A stretch of 35,645 nt of DNA from Bdellovibrionales bacterium (GTDB lineage Bacteria > Bdellovibrionota > Bdellovibrionia > Bdellovibrionales > JAKFYE01). Where the stretch lies: NCBI GenBank assembly GCA_021731045.1, contig JAKFYE010000006.1, positions 1 to 35,645 of the forward strand, read 5' to 3'. Below the pieces are notes generated by a model. That model searched no databases, was not told the origin of the DNA, and saw nothing but the letters and a program-made list of their open reading frames with translations. The position numbers were made by a program, and so were the translations under genes. Shown in pieces: positions 16,318 through 24,419 of this stretch; position 1 is the first letter of the stretch; each line of letters opens with the position of its first letter.

Positions 16318-16443
16318 AAAGCAAAACCACCAAAACAAAAACAAACACAAGCACGTATTTAAACTCCACAATCAAACCAATAAAAACAAAAAAACACGTC
16401 AAGTATTTTTCAAAACAAATCGAATTATTATTCTAAAAAATCA
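16318..16443. other. A/C-skewed low-complexity stretch
   Basis: About 125 bp made mostly of A and C on the plus strand, with very few G or T, between the HNH copy 2 upstream region and the first palindrome of the orphan array. No gene is visible. It may be a leader or spacer of the repeat. Confidence 0.5.
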
Positions 16444-16459
16444 CCTGTCGCGCGACAGG
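16444..16459. repeat. 16-bp palindrome, GCGC centre
   Basis: CCTGTCGCGCGACAGG, extended to 18 bp by flanking A/T. It is the first palindrome of the array that has no nuclease gene of its own. Confidence 0.95.
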
Positions 16460-16561
16460 TAAATATCCATTATAAAAAAATATAATTAAAAAGAGTCTCC
16501 ACTTACAACGACAACTCTTCTGAATTTTCCAAGCCGCTAGAATTTTACAATCTAAAAATCA

Positions 16562-16577
16562 CCTGTCGCACGACAGG
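16562..16577. repeat. 16-bp palindrome, GCAC centre
   Basis: CCTGTCGCACGACAGG, opening module M3. The bases before it (CCGCTAGAATTTTACAATC) match the stretch before the palindrome at 16912, so another module once stood here or only its edge was copied. Confidence 0.95.
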
Positions 16578-16911
16578 TAAATAATCTTTCCAACACTGAA
16601 CTTCAAATCTTCACCCATCCTCAAATCTCAACCTATCCCTCTCTAACCCCTCGTCACCAAAAACACGAAACATCTGACCCAAAAAATATTTTACTTTAAA
16701 ACCCAGTGGGCGGCTGTTGGGGCTCCAACGCCCCCTTGAAGCCGCCACGCCAATTCCTGGCAAATATTTTTTCCCATCTAAAAGTTGGCCAAAACGGAAC
16801 GGGCTCAAGGGCCCATTTAAGGGCCACGCCCGCCCGCCAATCTCTCACATAGAAACTCTAGACAACAAAAAAAAGTTTCCTAGCCGCTAGAACTTCACAA
16901 ACTAAAAATCA
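16578..16911. repeat. Structured G+C-rich module M3 (334 bp)
   Basis: Same orientation as M1, with GGCGGCT...AGCCGCC and CGGGC...GCCCG hairpins. It is about 20 bp longer than M1 and M2 because of an insertion near the opening palindrome (an extra CTTCACCCATCCTCAAAT-type segment). Confidence 0.8.
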
Positions 16912-16927
16912 CCTGTCGCGCGACAGG
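16912..16927. repeat. 16-bp palindrome, GCGC centre
   Basis: CCTGTCGCGCGACAGG between modules M3 and M4, 350 bp from the previous palindrome. Confidence 0.95.
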
Positions 16928-17185
16928 TAAATAATCTTTCCAACACCGAACTTCAAATCTTCACCCATCCTCAAATCTCAACCTATCCCTCTCTAACCGC
17001 TCGTCACCAAAAACACGAAACATCTGACCCAAAAAATATTTTACTTTAAAACCCAGCGGCGGCTGTTGGGGCTCCAACGCCCCCTTGAAGCCGCCCCGAC
17101 CAGCCTAATTAAAATATTTTTCCCACCTCAAAGTCAGGCCAAAACAGAACGGGCTCAAGGGCCTATTTAAGGGCCACGCCTGTTC
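16928..17185. repeat. Structured module M4, partial
   Basis: Nearly identical to M3 for the first ~170 bp, then diverging, with no closing palindrome. A sequence at about 17211-17226 (around GTCGCGCGGCGA) could be a decayed one. Two substitutions in the hairpin stems leave G-U pairs if read as plus-strand RNA. The remainder to 17263 holds nothing recognisable. Confidence 0.7.
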
Positions 17186-17263
17186 TCCTAATTATTTACG
17201 TGATAAATGAAGAGTCGCGCGGCGAACTTGGCGTGACGTTAGAAATGCTTGAACCTTCAGGGT

Positions 17264-18001
17264 TTACTTTTTGATTTCTAAAACCAGGTCTCTGACTTTC
17301 TTTTTTTCGATTCGCTTATTTTCGTTTTGTAGGCTCGAAGCCACCAGACAAAAATCAATTTGATCGCGAATCATATGAATATTTTGTGGACTCACTCCCG
17401 AAGCAACGCCCAGAGGGTACGATCCGATAACCTCTCGTGCTTTCATTACAACTGCGGGATCCGTTGCGACTCCAGTTTTGGGTCCAGTTACGATAATACC
17501 GTCCACCCAACCCATCGCCTGTAAGGCAGACTCTTGAATCGTTTTTTTAGAATTACGAAGCGTCGAATACTTCATATGAACACCGCTACAGTAAAATACA
17601 TTTTCTGGCCGTTCATTTTGGATTTTGTGTAAATCGATATCTGGTTTTTCATTGATCTGATCGACACCAGAAAAATCGGTCCAAACCATTTGTAAACCGT
17701 ACTCTCGCGCAAGCCTAAAGCTATCTTTAAAACCGTACGGCTCATTATCATCGCCAAGGTAATTGACACCCATTTTAATATTTGAAAATTCGGGACGTAC
17801 CGTCTGCAAAACTGTTTCAAGCTCTTTGAGGGAACACCACTCGTTAATTAATACAACCCCATCAGCGCCACCTTCAATGCTTGCTTGAATATCTTGACGT
17901 GCCTCTTCAACTAACGGACTCCCACCCGTTTGATTCACGTAGCAGACGACCCACAAAAGTGGTCGTCCCTGCCAGCCTAATTGGACTAATTTTTCTCGCA
18001 T
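17264..18001 (-). CDS. BtpA-family TIM-barrel protein
   Basis: A 245-aa protein. Family features include an early GGADGVVLINE strand (about 44-54), a central VHMKYS stretch, WVDGIIVTGPKTGVATDP (about 165-182) and SYPLGVASGVSPQNI, which together match the BtpA/SgcQ phosphate-binding beta/alpha barrel. The cyanobacterial member supports photosystem I stability, but most bacterial homologues are of unknown function and none of that context exists here. It is a little shorter than typical (~255-275 aa). It stands alone after the repeat array, with the lipoprotein terminator between it and its upstream neighbour. Confidence 0.8.
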   Translation of the reverse strand: MREKLVQLGWQGRPLLWVVCYVNQTGGSPLVEEARQDIQASIEGGADGVVLINEWCSLKELETVLQTVRPEFSNIKMGVNYLGDDNEPYGFKDSFRLAREYGLQMVWTDFSGVDQINEKPDIDLHKIQNERPENVFYCSGVHMKYSTLRNSKKTIQESALQAMGWVDGIIVTGPKTGVATDPAVVMKAREVIGSYPLGVASGVSPQNIHMIRDQIDFCLVASSLQNENKRIEKKKVRDLVLEIKK

Positions 18002-18084
18002 GCTACGCCTTCAAATCACGATGCTCTTAATGGTGATCTGACAAGACACTAATATTTGAAAAGCAAATATGCCAAATAAAAAAC

Positions 18085-18120
18085 AAAAGGGCTTAAAGGT
18101 TTGTTCCTTTAAGCCCTTTT
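18085..18120 (-). terminator. Rho-independent terminator of the Cys-rich lipoprotein gene
   Basis: A perfect 15-bp stem (18085-18099 and 18106-18120) with a 6-nt loop. In the minus direction it is followed by a T-rich tract (TTTTGTTTTTTATTT), 17 bp past the lipoprotein stop. Confidence 0.88.
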
Positions 18121-18137
18121 AAACCATTTTAAACTAG

Positions 18138-19613
18138 TTAGTTTTTAAAAATAGTTTGTTTTGATGATTTTAATTGAACCGGGCTTGGCTCGGTAATTTG
18201 CCAAGGAGCCATGGGCTCTAAACGCAACTGTGATTCAACCGTATAGGATCCCTTCTTTGCGGCCTCTTTTTCAATTTTCAAGTCTTTAAGAGTCACTGTA
18301 ATGACCTGAGATTTTGAAGTTGCGACGGCCACTTGATACTCTTTAGGAAGCAAATCACGATCTACCAATGTCGCGGCAACCGCAGTGTCACGTTTAATTT
18401 TTAATCGTACTTTTAAATCAAAACCTGGCAAAAGAGGCGTCGGCTGTCTTTCAATAACGGTCGAAACTTTATCAGAACGTACAGAAAGAATTTTTGCTGC
18501 ATCACTCGCCGACGCTTCGACAGCACGGATGGTGATCAATGTAGTTGTGAGTTTATCTTGAACTCCTACATTTTGCGTTTTGGAACTGATCGTATGATAG
18601 TACACAAGACCACTAGAAACCTGCACCACTTGCAAATCAATCAATCCGTTTTGCGTCACAATCCGAAGTTGATCACGTGCTCCCTGCGGAACCGACACAC
18701 CATCAAAGACGACTTTTACGTCTACGACATGGTGATAATCTAAAACGCTTTGAAGCTCTAAATGTGTTTTTGTGCACGAATAGTATTCATCGCGGTAACG
18801 TGGCTGTTGCTGACAATCTTGGTACGGCACACTTACGTTGTGGCAAAGGTATTCGTTACGACATTTTGGAACGTAATTGCAAACACGATTATCTCGACAA
18901 ACCGGAACCCAGTCACACTGAGGAACATCGACACAAACTCGCTCGTCACGGCAACTTTGTTCGTTATGACAGACGGGACGATTTTGACAAACTTGTTCAT
19001 CATGACACTCTTGAACCGGACGACAGCTTTGTTGATCTGTACAGACCTGTTGAACAGTACATACGCGCTCGCCATTAACAATCTCACACTGACGGTCGTC
19101 ATGACAAACAGGTTGCGATGTACACTCTTGATGAGTTGAACATTGCTGTTGATTATGACACTGTTGTTCGTCATGACACACTTGCTGATTCGAACATTGG
19201 GTTTCAATATGACACTCTCTTGAAGACGTACACTGCTGTTGATTATGACATTCTTGTTCGATATGGCATTCTTGTTCTTGCGTACAAACTTGTTCATAAT
19301 CGCACTTTTGCTCATCGCGATAACGGGTTTCACAAATAGTCTCAAAACCATCTGGAACTTGTCGAACGCACGTATCTTGATACGGAACTTCGACCCATTC
19401 TTCTTTCATAACATCATCACGCAAACCCAACTGAAAGTCAGTTTGGGTGCCGTCAAAATCTATGTTTTGCGCATTTTGTGAATTGATAGGATCCGTTTTA
19501 AGTTCGAGACCTTCAACGCCGGAAATCGCTCCACCACCGTTATTTGAAGCTCCGCAACTGATAAGACTAATTGCGAAACAACACGATAAAAACACTCTAA
19601 AAACAGTATTCAT
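18138..19613 (-). CDS. Lipoprotein with a cysteine-every-six-residues repeat
   Basis: A 491-aa protein. A signal peptide ends in the lipobox LISC-G, so C20 should be acylated; the following residue is G and not D, consistent with outer-membrane sorting. Residues 104-257 hold 26 cysteines: 13 spaced exactly six apart (C104-C176), a 9-residue step, then 13 more six apart (C185-C257). Units are of the kind C-H-x-E/Q-Q-x, rich in Gln, His, Glu and Asn. Flanking cysteines are C82, C94, C267 and C280. The C-terminal ~200 residues are a cysteine-free beta-rich domain. The repeat could form a disulfide ladder or bind metal; no known family was recognised. The gene is monocistronic with its own terminator. 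Confidence 0.85.
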   Translation of the reverse strand: MNTVFRVFLSCCFAISLISCGASNNGGGAISGVEGLELKTDPINSQNAQNIDFDGTQTDFQLGLRDDVMKEEWVEVPYQDTCVRQVPDGFETICETRYRDEQKCDYEQVCTQEQECHIEQECHNQQQCTSSRECHIETQCSNQQVCHDEQQCHNQQQCSTHQECTSQPVCHDDRQCEIVNGERVCTVQQVCTDQQSCRPVQECHDEQVCQNRPVCHNEQSCRDERVCVDVPQCDWVPVCRDNRVCNYVPKCRNEYLCHNVSVPYQDCQQQPRYRDEYYSCTKTHLELQSVLDYHHVVDVKVVFDGVSVPQGARDQLRIVTQNGLIDLQVVQVSSGLVYYHTISSKTQNVGVQDKLTTTLITIRAVEASASDAAKILSVRSDKVSTVIERQPTPLLPGFDLKVRLKIKRDTAVAATLVDRDLLPKEYQVAVATSKSQVITVTLKDLKIEKEAAKKGSYTVESQLRLEPMAPWQITEPSPVQLKSSKQTIFKN

Positions 19614-19733
19614 ATATCCCCCTTAGGATTTTAAACTTTTTATCTCGAGATAAATAAAAGCAAACCTGAGACCGTACATTAAGATGCGCTTGTGATACAT
19701 TTGTTCGTTTTTTGGAGTCGGTTCGCTACTGAA

Positions 19734-19769
19734 ATAAAAAAATCCTCGTGACCAGCCGGTGCACGAGGA
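19734..19769 (-). terminator. Rho-independent terminator of the 692-aa gene
   Basis: TCCTCGTG (19743-19750) and CACGAGGA (19762-19769) form an 8-bp stem with an 11-nt loop, followed in the minus direction by a T-run (19736-19742). Confidence 0.8.
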
Positions 19770-19836
19770 CAAAATGTAACTAGAATTTGTACGAAACGAA
19801 AGGCAATAAAAATCTAAAACGGAATCATTATGTTAC

Positions 19837-21915
19837 TTAAATTCCAAGTCTTTCTCTGAGTGAATCCTTTATTTTGAGACTTCCTGTGACGACGTCTTCC
19901 AAGACCACAGACGAAGACAACTTAGCGGATTCCATCATCTTGAGAGCCGTTTTATAATATCCATTAGCTCCCATAATTTGTTCGTATTTTTGTTCTTCAT
20001 ATTGGCTGAACTCTTTATGAAAGACGTTATTTGTTTTTAAGTTAAGACTGTAAATCATTGTTAACTCATTACGCGAAGTTGAAACCATACTTTTTTCTAA
20101 TTCGCGAGCGAGCGCAAAAGTTTCTAATAAACATATTTTATCGTCGGGTGTTTTTTGACACGCATCCATTTTAATCATTAGTTTTAAAAGTGCGTGGTCT
20201 TTCCAGCTTCCTGAATCTGAATCCACTTTAGGAGTGACTCCATAAAACAACTCATGACCTGGCAAATGATTGCGAATGTCGAGCTCTTGATATTTAAAGG
20301 TGGAGAGTCCAACGGACCAATATCCGATTACGGCTCCTCGACCGGCAAGATACATCAAAACGTCTTCGGTATCACCAAGGTGAATTCCTAAAGAACGCTC
20401 AAACATCAAGTTTACGCCTAACGCGACAGTGTCTAAAGTGATTGAGCCCTCACGCAAAACTGGCGTCCAAAACATCAAGGCATGCGCTAACTTTACGCCG
20501 GTATTTTGATAGGCTGCATACCATTGTTCATCAGTATCAGCTTTATACATTTGCACAACTCCGTGAACAACGTATCCCACGGCGATAGCAACAGTGAACG
20601 TCTTCATGAATCTATCAAACGTAAATGGGCGCTCCCAAGGTTTTAAGCCCGAAGCTTTTTCGGCGTTACTAATGAGCGCGCGACTTTGCTCCGTTTTACT
20701 GAGACGACTAAAAGTTTTGGTCGTTTCTGTCTCGGCGATTGCTTTATTTACATTTTTAATAGCGGACTGAGCTTTTAAATTGCTATTCTTTATCCATTCA
20801 GCCGTTCGCTTCGTTAACTCTTTGGTTTTTGCGGCCTTCTCAGCGGCATTAGCCGCTTTGATGTTTGCAATTTGCACGGCTAAGTTTTCTTTCATATGAG
20901 CCTGATCGACTTCAGCGAGACGAGTGATTTTGTTGATAATCGTTTCGACGGTAGGCTCTACCCATGAAGCCGCAAGTCGATTACGAACAACTCTTTCGGC
21001 AACCGAAATTTTTTTGCCCAAACCATTGACGAGGCTCGTGATCGCGGTCACGCCTCCAAAATCTGCTGTGGATAAAGATTTTGCGGTGGTTTCCATTAGA
21101 TTCGCGGTGGCCCATAAATAACGATTTCCACCTAATGACGCGACAGAATTTAAAACCCAGTCATTTATTAAATTTACGTATTGATATCCGCGAAACTCAT
21201 AATATAAAAATGTGCGACGATCCATAATTCGAATCGTACCTTTAATACTTCCGTCTTGAGGCAAGAATGAATTGATTTTGTCACGAATAAATCCCGAGAC
21301 AGCTCTAAGATTTGCATCGCCGACCGGATCAATTTCTGCCGCTTCAACTATAAACTTCACGCTCATTGCAGCTTTGTTGCCGTATATATCCGTGCCCGTA
21401 ATAAGTGATTTTACACCATTATCGTAAAGAACGGTTCGAGGCTCTACAATCGAACTCGCCAAAAGCCAAAGGCCCTGCATCCGATCGACGCCTTCAAAAA
21501 TGATATTAACCTTATCTGGATTTGCCGGAAACATATTCATCAAAACAAGTTTTTCGATGAGATTCGTCTCCATCGGATACGATTTATTGAGGCCGATGGG
21601 TCGCACGGTTAACGCTTCTTTTAACATTGTAGAAGCCTTCGAAATATTCTCTTGATCAGAAAGTTGACCTACTTTTACGTTCTTATTCAAAACCCCTAAC
21701 GCATCTCCTACTAGTTTTCGTGAAGATCGATCTGGCGCTAAATCATAGGCGCGTGTAATAGAATCAGGAGCCGAGTTGAACTCATCCATTTTGATAGATT
21801 CTAAACGGCTGATTGATTCCATAACCGATTGACGATACGTAAATAAATCGGCCATAGCTGAAGTTACAAAAAATTGAATTGCTAAAAAAGCAGATATACA
21901 CTTTTGAAATGTCAC
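19837..21915 (-). CDS. Exported protein of unknown function (692 aa)
   Basis: The N-terminus has a signal peptide of about 22 residues (FLAIQFFVTSAMA-D). Residues ~340-420 are Ala/Lys/Glu-rich and probably coiled coil, followed near residues 445-465 by one hydrophobic segment (FTVAIAVGYVVHGVVQMY) that may span a membrane. The region before the coil contains mixed alpha/beta sequence with no catalytic motif I recognise; the C-terminal part has a cysteine pair near KICLLE. The gene stands alone between two terminators or gaps. It has no family assignment from me; it may be a periplasmic or inner-membrane-anchored structural protein. Confidence 0.8.
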   Translation of the reverse strand: MTFQKCISAFLAIQFFVTSAMADLFTYRQSVMESISRLESIKMDEFNSAPDSITRAYDLAPDRSSRKLVGDALGVLNKNVKVGQLSDQENISKASTMLKEALTVRPIGLNKSYPMETNLIEKLVLMNMFPANPDKVNIIFEGVDRMQGLWLLASSIVEPRTVLYDNGVKSLITGTDIYGNKAAMSVKFIVEAAEIDPVGDANLRAVSGFIRDKINSFLPQDGSIKGTIRIMDRRTFLYYEFRGYQYVNLINDWVLNSVASLGGNRYLWATANLMETTAKSLSTADFGGVTAITSLVNGLGKKISVAERVVRNRLAASWVEPTVETIINKITRLAEVDQAHMKENLAVQIANIKAANAAEKAAKTKELTKRTAEWIKNSNLKAQSAIKNVNKAIAETETTKTFSRLSKTEQSRALISNAEKASGLKPWERPFTFDRFMKTFTVAIAVGYVVHGVVQMYKADTDEQWYAAYQNTGVKLAHALMFWTPVLREGSITLDTVALGVNLMFERSLGIHLGDTEDVLMYLAGRGAVIGYWSVGLSTFKYQELDIRNHLPGHELFYGVTPKVDSDSGSWKDHALLKLMIKMDACQKTPDDKICLLETFALARELEKSMVSTSRNELTMIYSLNLKTNNVFHKEFSQYEEQKYEQIMGANGYYKTALKMMESAKLSSSVVLEDVVTGSLKIKDSLRERLGI

Positions 21916-22102
21916 GCAAAACTCCTTGATCTAAGCCCTTGATTTTACCATACAAAAAAATTCAAAAGGCTCTGCGAAAGCAATAATGTGATAAATTCAA
22001 AAACAGTCTAGTGATTAGCCACTCTTTAACTAGTCTTAACGAAATCCCAAACTCAACTGTCTAAAGTTTAAACAAAACGTCACTCGCTCGGTTTTTTTTG
22101 AT

Positions 22103-22771
22103 TTAATTTTCAATGATAAGGCTAAGAAAGCGAGGACGAGAGATGTAACGGCCACCAAAGTCTTCCGTAAGTTTTGTTACCATTTGAATGTCCATCCACT
22201 GACAGCCTTCGCTTTGTAGGTGTTCGATACATTTTATGAGGCAAAATTTTGAGACATCGCTTTGACTTCCAAAAACACTTTCACCGCTGAAGTATGTTAT
22301 TTTCTTTTTTTTGCTAAGAGTGACGACACCGTAAAGTCCTCCCACAAGCTCATCGCCCTTCCAACATTCAAAGCAAAGTATGTGACCCCGCTCAAAAAGT
22401 TTTTCATAGGCATTTAACATTTCGGAGGTAATCCACGTACCGCTTTGTCCGCGTCGCGGGGCCTTGGCGCACTCTTGGATGACTTGCGAAAAGGACGTGT
22501 TCAACTTGTACGTGTAATTTGAATTTTTATATTTTCTTTGAAGACGTTTATGTATCTTTAATTCATTAAAAAATAAAACTCCGCGCTCGTTTGGACAAAA
22601 CCATATGAGCTCGTTATTTTGCGGCCACGGAAAAACTCCCACAGAATAAGCTTCGACAAGTCGCTCAGTTGTTAATGGGCCTCCGAAGCCGACAACACCA
22701 TGCGTATCGTTTTCATAAAGACCCCACTGATTTTTTTGCCATATGTCCATGAGTTGCTGAGTATTCATCAT
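22103..22771 (-). CDS. aat: Leucyl/phenylalanyl-tRNA--protein transferase
   Basis: A 222-aa protein, normal Aat length. Motifs are GGPLTTERLVEAYSVGVFPWP (about 30-50), WFCPNERGVLFF, GTWITSEMLNAYEKLFERGHILCFECW, VGGLYGVV and YFSGESVFGSQSDVSKFCL, all in the family order. Aat transfers Leu or Phe from tRNA to N-terminal Lys/Arg of proteins, marking them for ClpS-ClpAP degradation (N-end rule). The catalytic-region GESVFG differs slightly from the usual GESMFS. The ATG follows directly on the recQ stop codon (TAG-ATG), so translation is coupled. Confidence 0.95.
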   Translation of the reverse strand: MMNTQQLMDIWQKNQWGLYENDTHGVVGFGGPLTTERLVEAYSVGVFPWPQNNELIWFCPNERGVLFFNELKIHKRLQRKYKNSNYTYKLNTSFSQVIQECAKAPRRGQSGTWITSEMLNAYEKLFERGHILCFECWKGDELVGGLYGVVTLSKKKKITYFSGESVFGSQSDVSKFCLIKCIEHLQSEGCQWMDIQMVTKLTEDFGGRYISRPRFLSLIIEN

Positions 22772-24232
22772 CTAACTTTCTAGTGAGTTACAAACATCGC
22801 AAAGGCCACAAGGAGCGGTTTCGTCGTAGTCGAAATAGCGGTAAATTCCTAATGCCCGACATTCTTTTTTTTGCACCCAATCCATGACTTGGTAGAGACG
22901 CATTTGTGCGGCTTCGAAGCGTTTTTTATTTAGGGTTTCATCTGTAACTTGCTTTGGAAGATCTCCAACCACTTTGAATTCTCTTTGGGAATTTATAATG
23001 TCAATTGCGCCCCACCTTTCGAGCATATTCAGTGCCGTCTCTAATCGAAAATCACGAGAGTTATAAAAATTTAACTCTGCCCGCAAATAGTCCAATCCTT
23101 CAGTTTTAATTCGAGTCGCATTAGCCGGGTTTTTTAAAATATTATAAAGGCGCTCGTAAAATCCCGCATCAGGGTTCGCCCACTTTATAAAATCCATTTG
23201 TATCGAAAGATCGTCGCCATCATAAAGTAAATGCGCCGCCGACGCGTGCCCGTCACGACCCGCACGCCCAATCTCTTGATAATAAGATTCCAAACTATTG
23301 GGAACTTCTGCATGAACCACCAAACGAATGTCAGGCTTATCAACCCCCAAACCAAATGCCGGCGTTGCAAGCATCAACGCGTTTGTAGAGCTTAGAAATT
23401 TTTCTTGATTACGCTTGCGAATATTTTCGGGGAGTTGCCCATGATAATCCAAATGCATAATTCCGAGACGTTGAAGTTCTTTAGAAATATTTTGTAAAGT
23501 TGAAATCAGCGATACGTAAGCGATTGCCGGCCCCGCAATCTGATGACGTAAGGCCGCAATGGCGCGAATTTTCTCATCCGTGCCCACTACGGAATGAACG
23601 TTCATGGCCAAACCCTCACGCTTAATCCCTTGATTGAAAATCCGTACCTGCTGAGGATCCAAACCTAATTGTTTTATGATGTCTTCGCGAACAAACTTTG
23701 TGGCCGTTGCGGTGAGAGCCATTGTTGTAGGGTTTCCCAAAATTTCCCGAAATTCTTTTATTCGCGAATAGTCAGGTCGAAAATCATGACCCCACTGTGA
23801 AATGCAATGGGCTTCATCAATTGCTAAAAGTGCGATTTTATTTTTTTGAACCGCTTCAATAAACTCAGACTTACGAAAACGTTCCGGAGTGACGTAAACA
23901 AGTTCATAGCGCTCTTGGCTTAACAAATCGTAAGCCTCGTCGCGCTCAGATTTATTTAATGAGGAATTTATAAACGCGCACCGGAAACCTCTTCGTCGCG
24001 CCTGATCCACTTGATCCTTCATCAACGCAATCAACGGCGAAATAACAAGGGTTAGCCCACTTTGTAGACGTGTTGGCAGTTGGTAACAAACGCTTTTACC
24101 CATTCCGGTCGGCATAAGAACTAGGGAGTGCCCACCCGTAAGGCTGTGTTCAATAATCGCCTGCTGCTCTCCACGAAAATTTGGAAAGCCAAAGATTTTT
24201 TGTAACTGCTCAAGAGGTTTGTTTTGACTCAC
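22772..24232 (-). CDS. recQ: ATP-dependent DNA helicase RecQ (short form, no HRDC)
   Basis: A 486-aa SF2 helicase. Walker A is LMPTGMGKSVCYQLP (about 39-53), Walker B DEAH (139-142) with the aromatic-rich loop CISQWGHDFRPDY, motif III TATAT, and motifs V-VI including FGLGVDKPDIR and YYQEIGRAGRDG. The C-terminal zinc site is C-x16-C-GL-C-DV-C, in which all four cysteines are present. The winged-helix segment is minimal and the HRDC domain is missing, giving a protein ~120 residues shorter than E. coli RecQ. The role is 3'-to-5' unwinding in recombination and repair. It is first in an operon with aat. Confidence 0.93.
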   Translation of the reverse strand: MSQNKPLEQLQKIFGFPNFRGEQQAIIEHSLTGGHSLVLMPTGMGKSVCYQLPTRLQSGLTLVISPLIALMKDQVDQARRRGFRCAFINSSLNKSERDEAYDLLSQERYELVYVTPERFRKSEFIEAVQKNKIALLAIDEAHCISQWGHDFRPDYSRIKEFREILGNPTTMALTATATKFVREDIIKQLGLDPQQVRIFNQGIKREGLAMNVHSVVGTDEKIRAIAALRHQIAGPAIAYVSLISTLQNISKELQRLGIMHLDYHGQLPENIRKRNQEKFLSSTNALMLATPAFGLGVDKPDIRLVVHAEVPNSLESYYQEIGRAGRDGHASAAHLLYDGDDLSIQMDFIKWANPDAGFYERLYNILKNPANATRIKTEGLDYLRAELNFYNSRDFRLETALNMLERWGAIDIINSQREFKVVGDLPKQVTDETLNKKRFEAAQMRLYQVMDWVQKKECRALGIYRYFDYDETAPCGLCDVCNSLES

Positions 24233-24419
24233 GAATACAGTTTACCGTTATTGAAGGAGTCTTCACCGTTAGAATTGACCAGATTATGAAATTATGCGTG
24301 ATGTCATCGCAACTCTCAGATCTTTGTTTTGAGATTTAATCTCTCACTCATTCTTTGCAACCCGCTTTTCGTCATGGTAACACTTTCATCTCCTCATTTT
24401 TTAGTGAAAGGTTATAAAA

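Noticed and set aside
1075-17190. CRISPR array
   Set aside because: Palindromes are 91-350 bp apart with conserved, not unique, intervening sequence, and no cas gene is present.
18677-19351. Several long open frames overlapping the Cys-rich repeat on both strands
   Set aside because: They arise from the 18-bp periodic coding repeat, lack signal or RBS features, and conflict with a well-formed lipoprotein gene.
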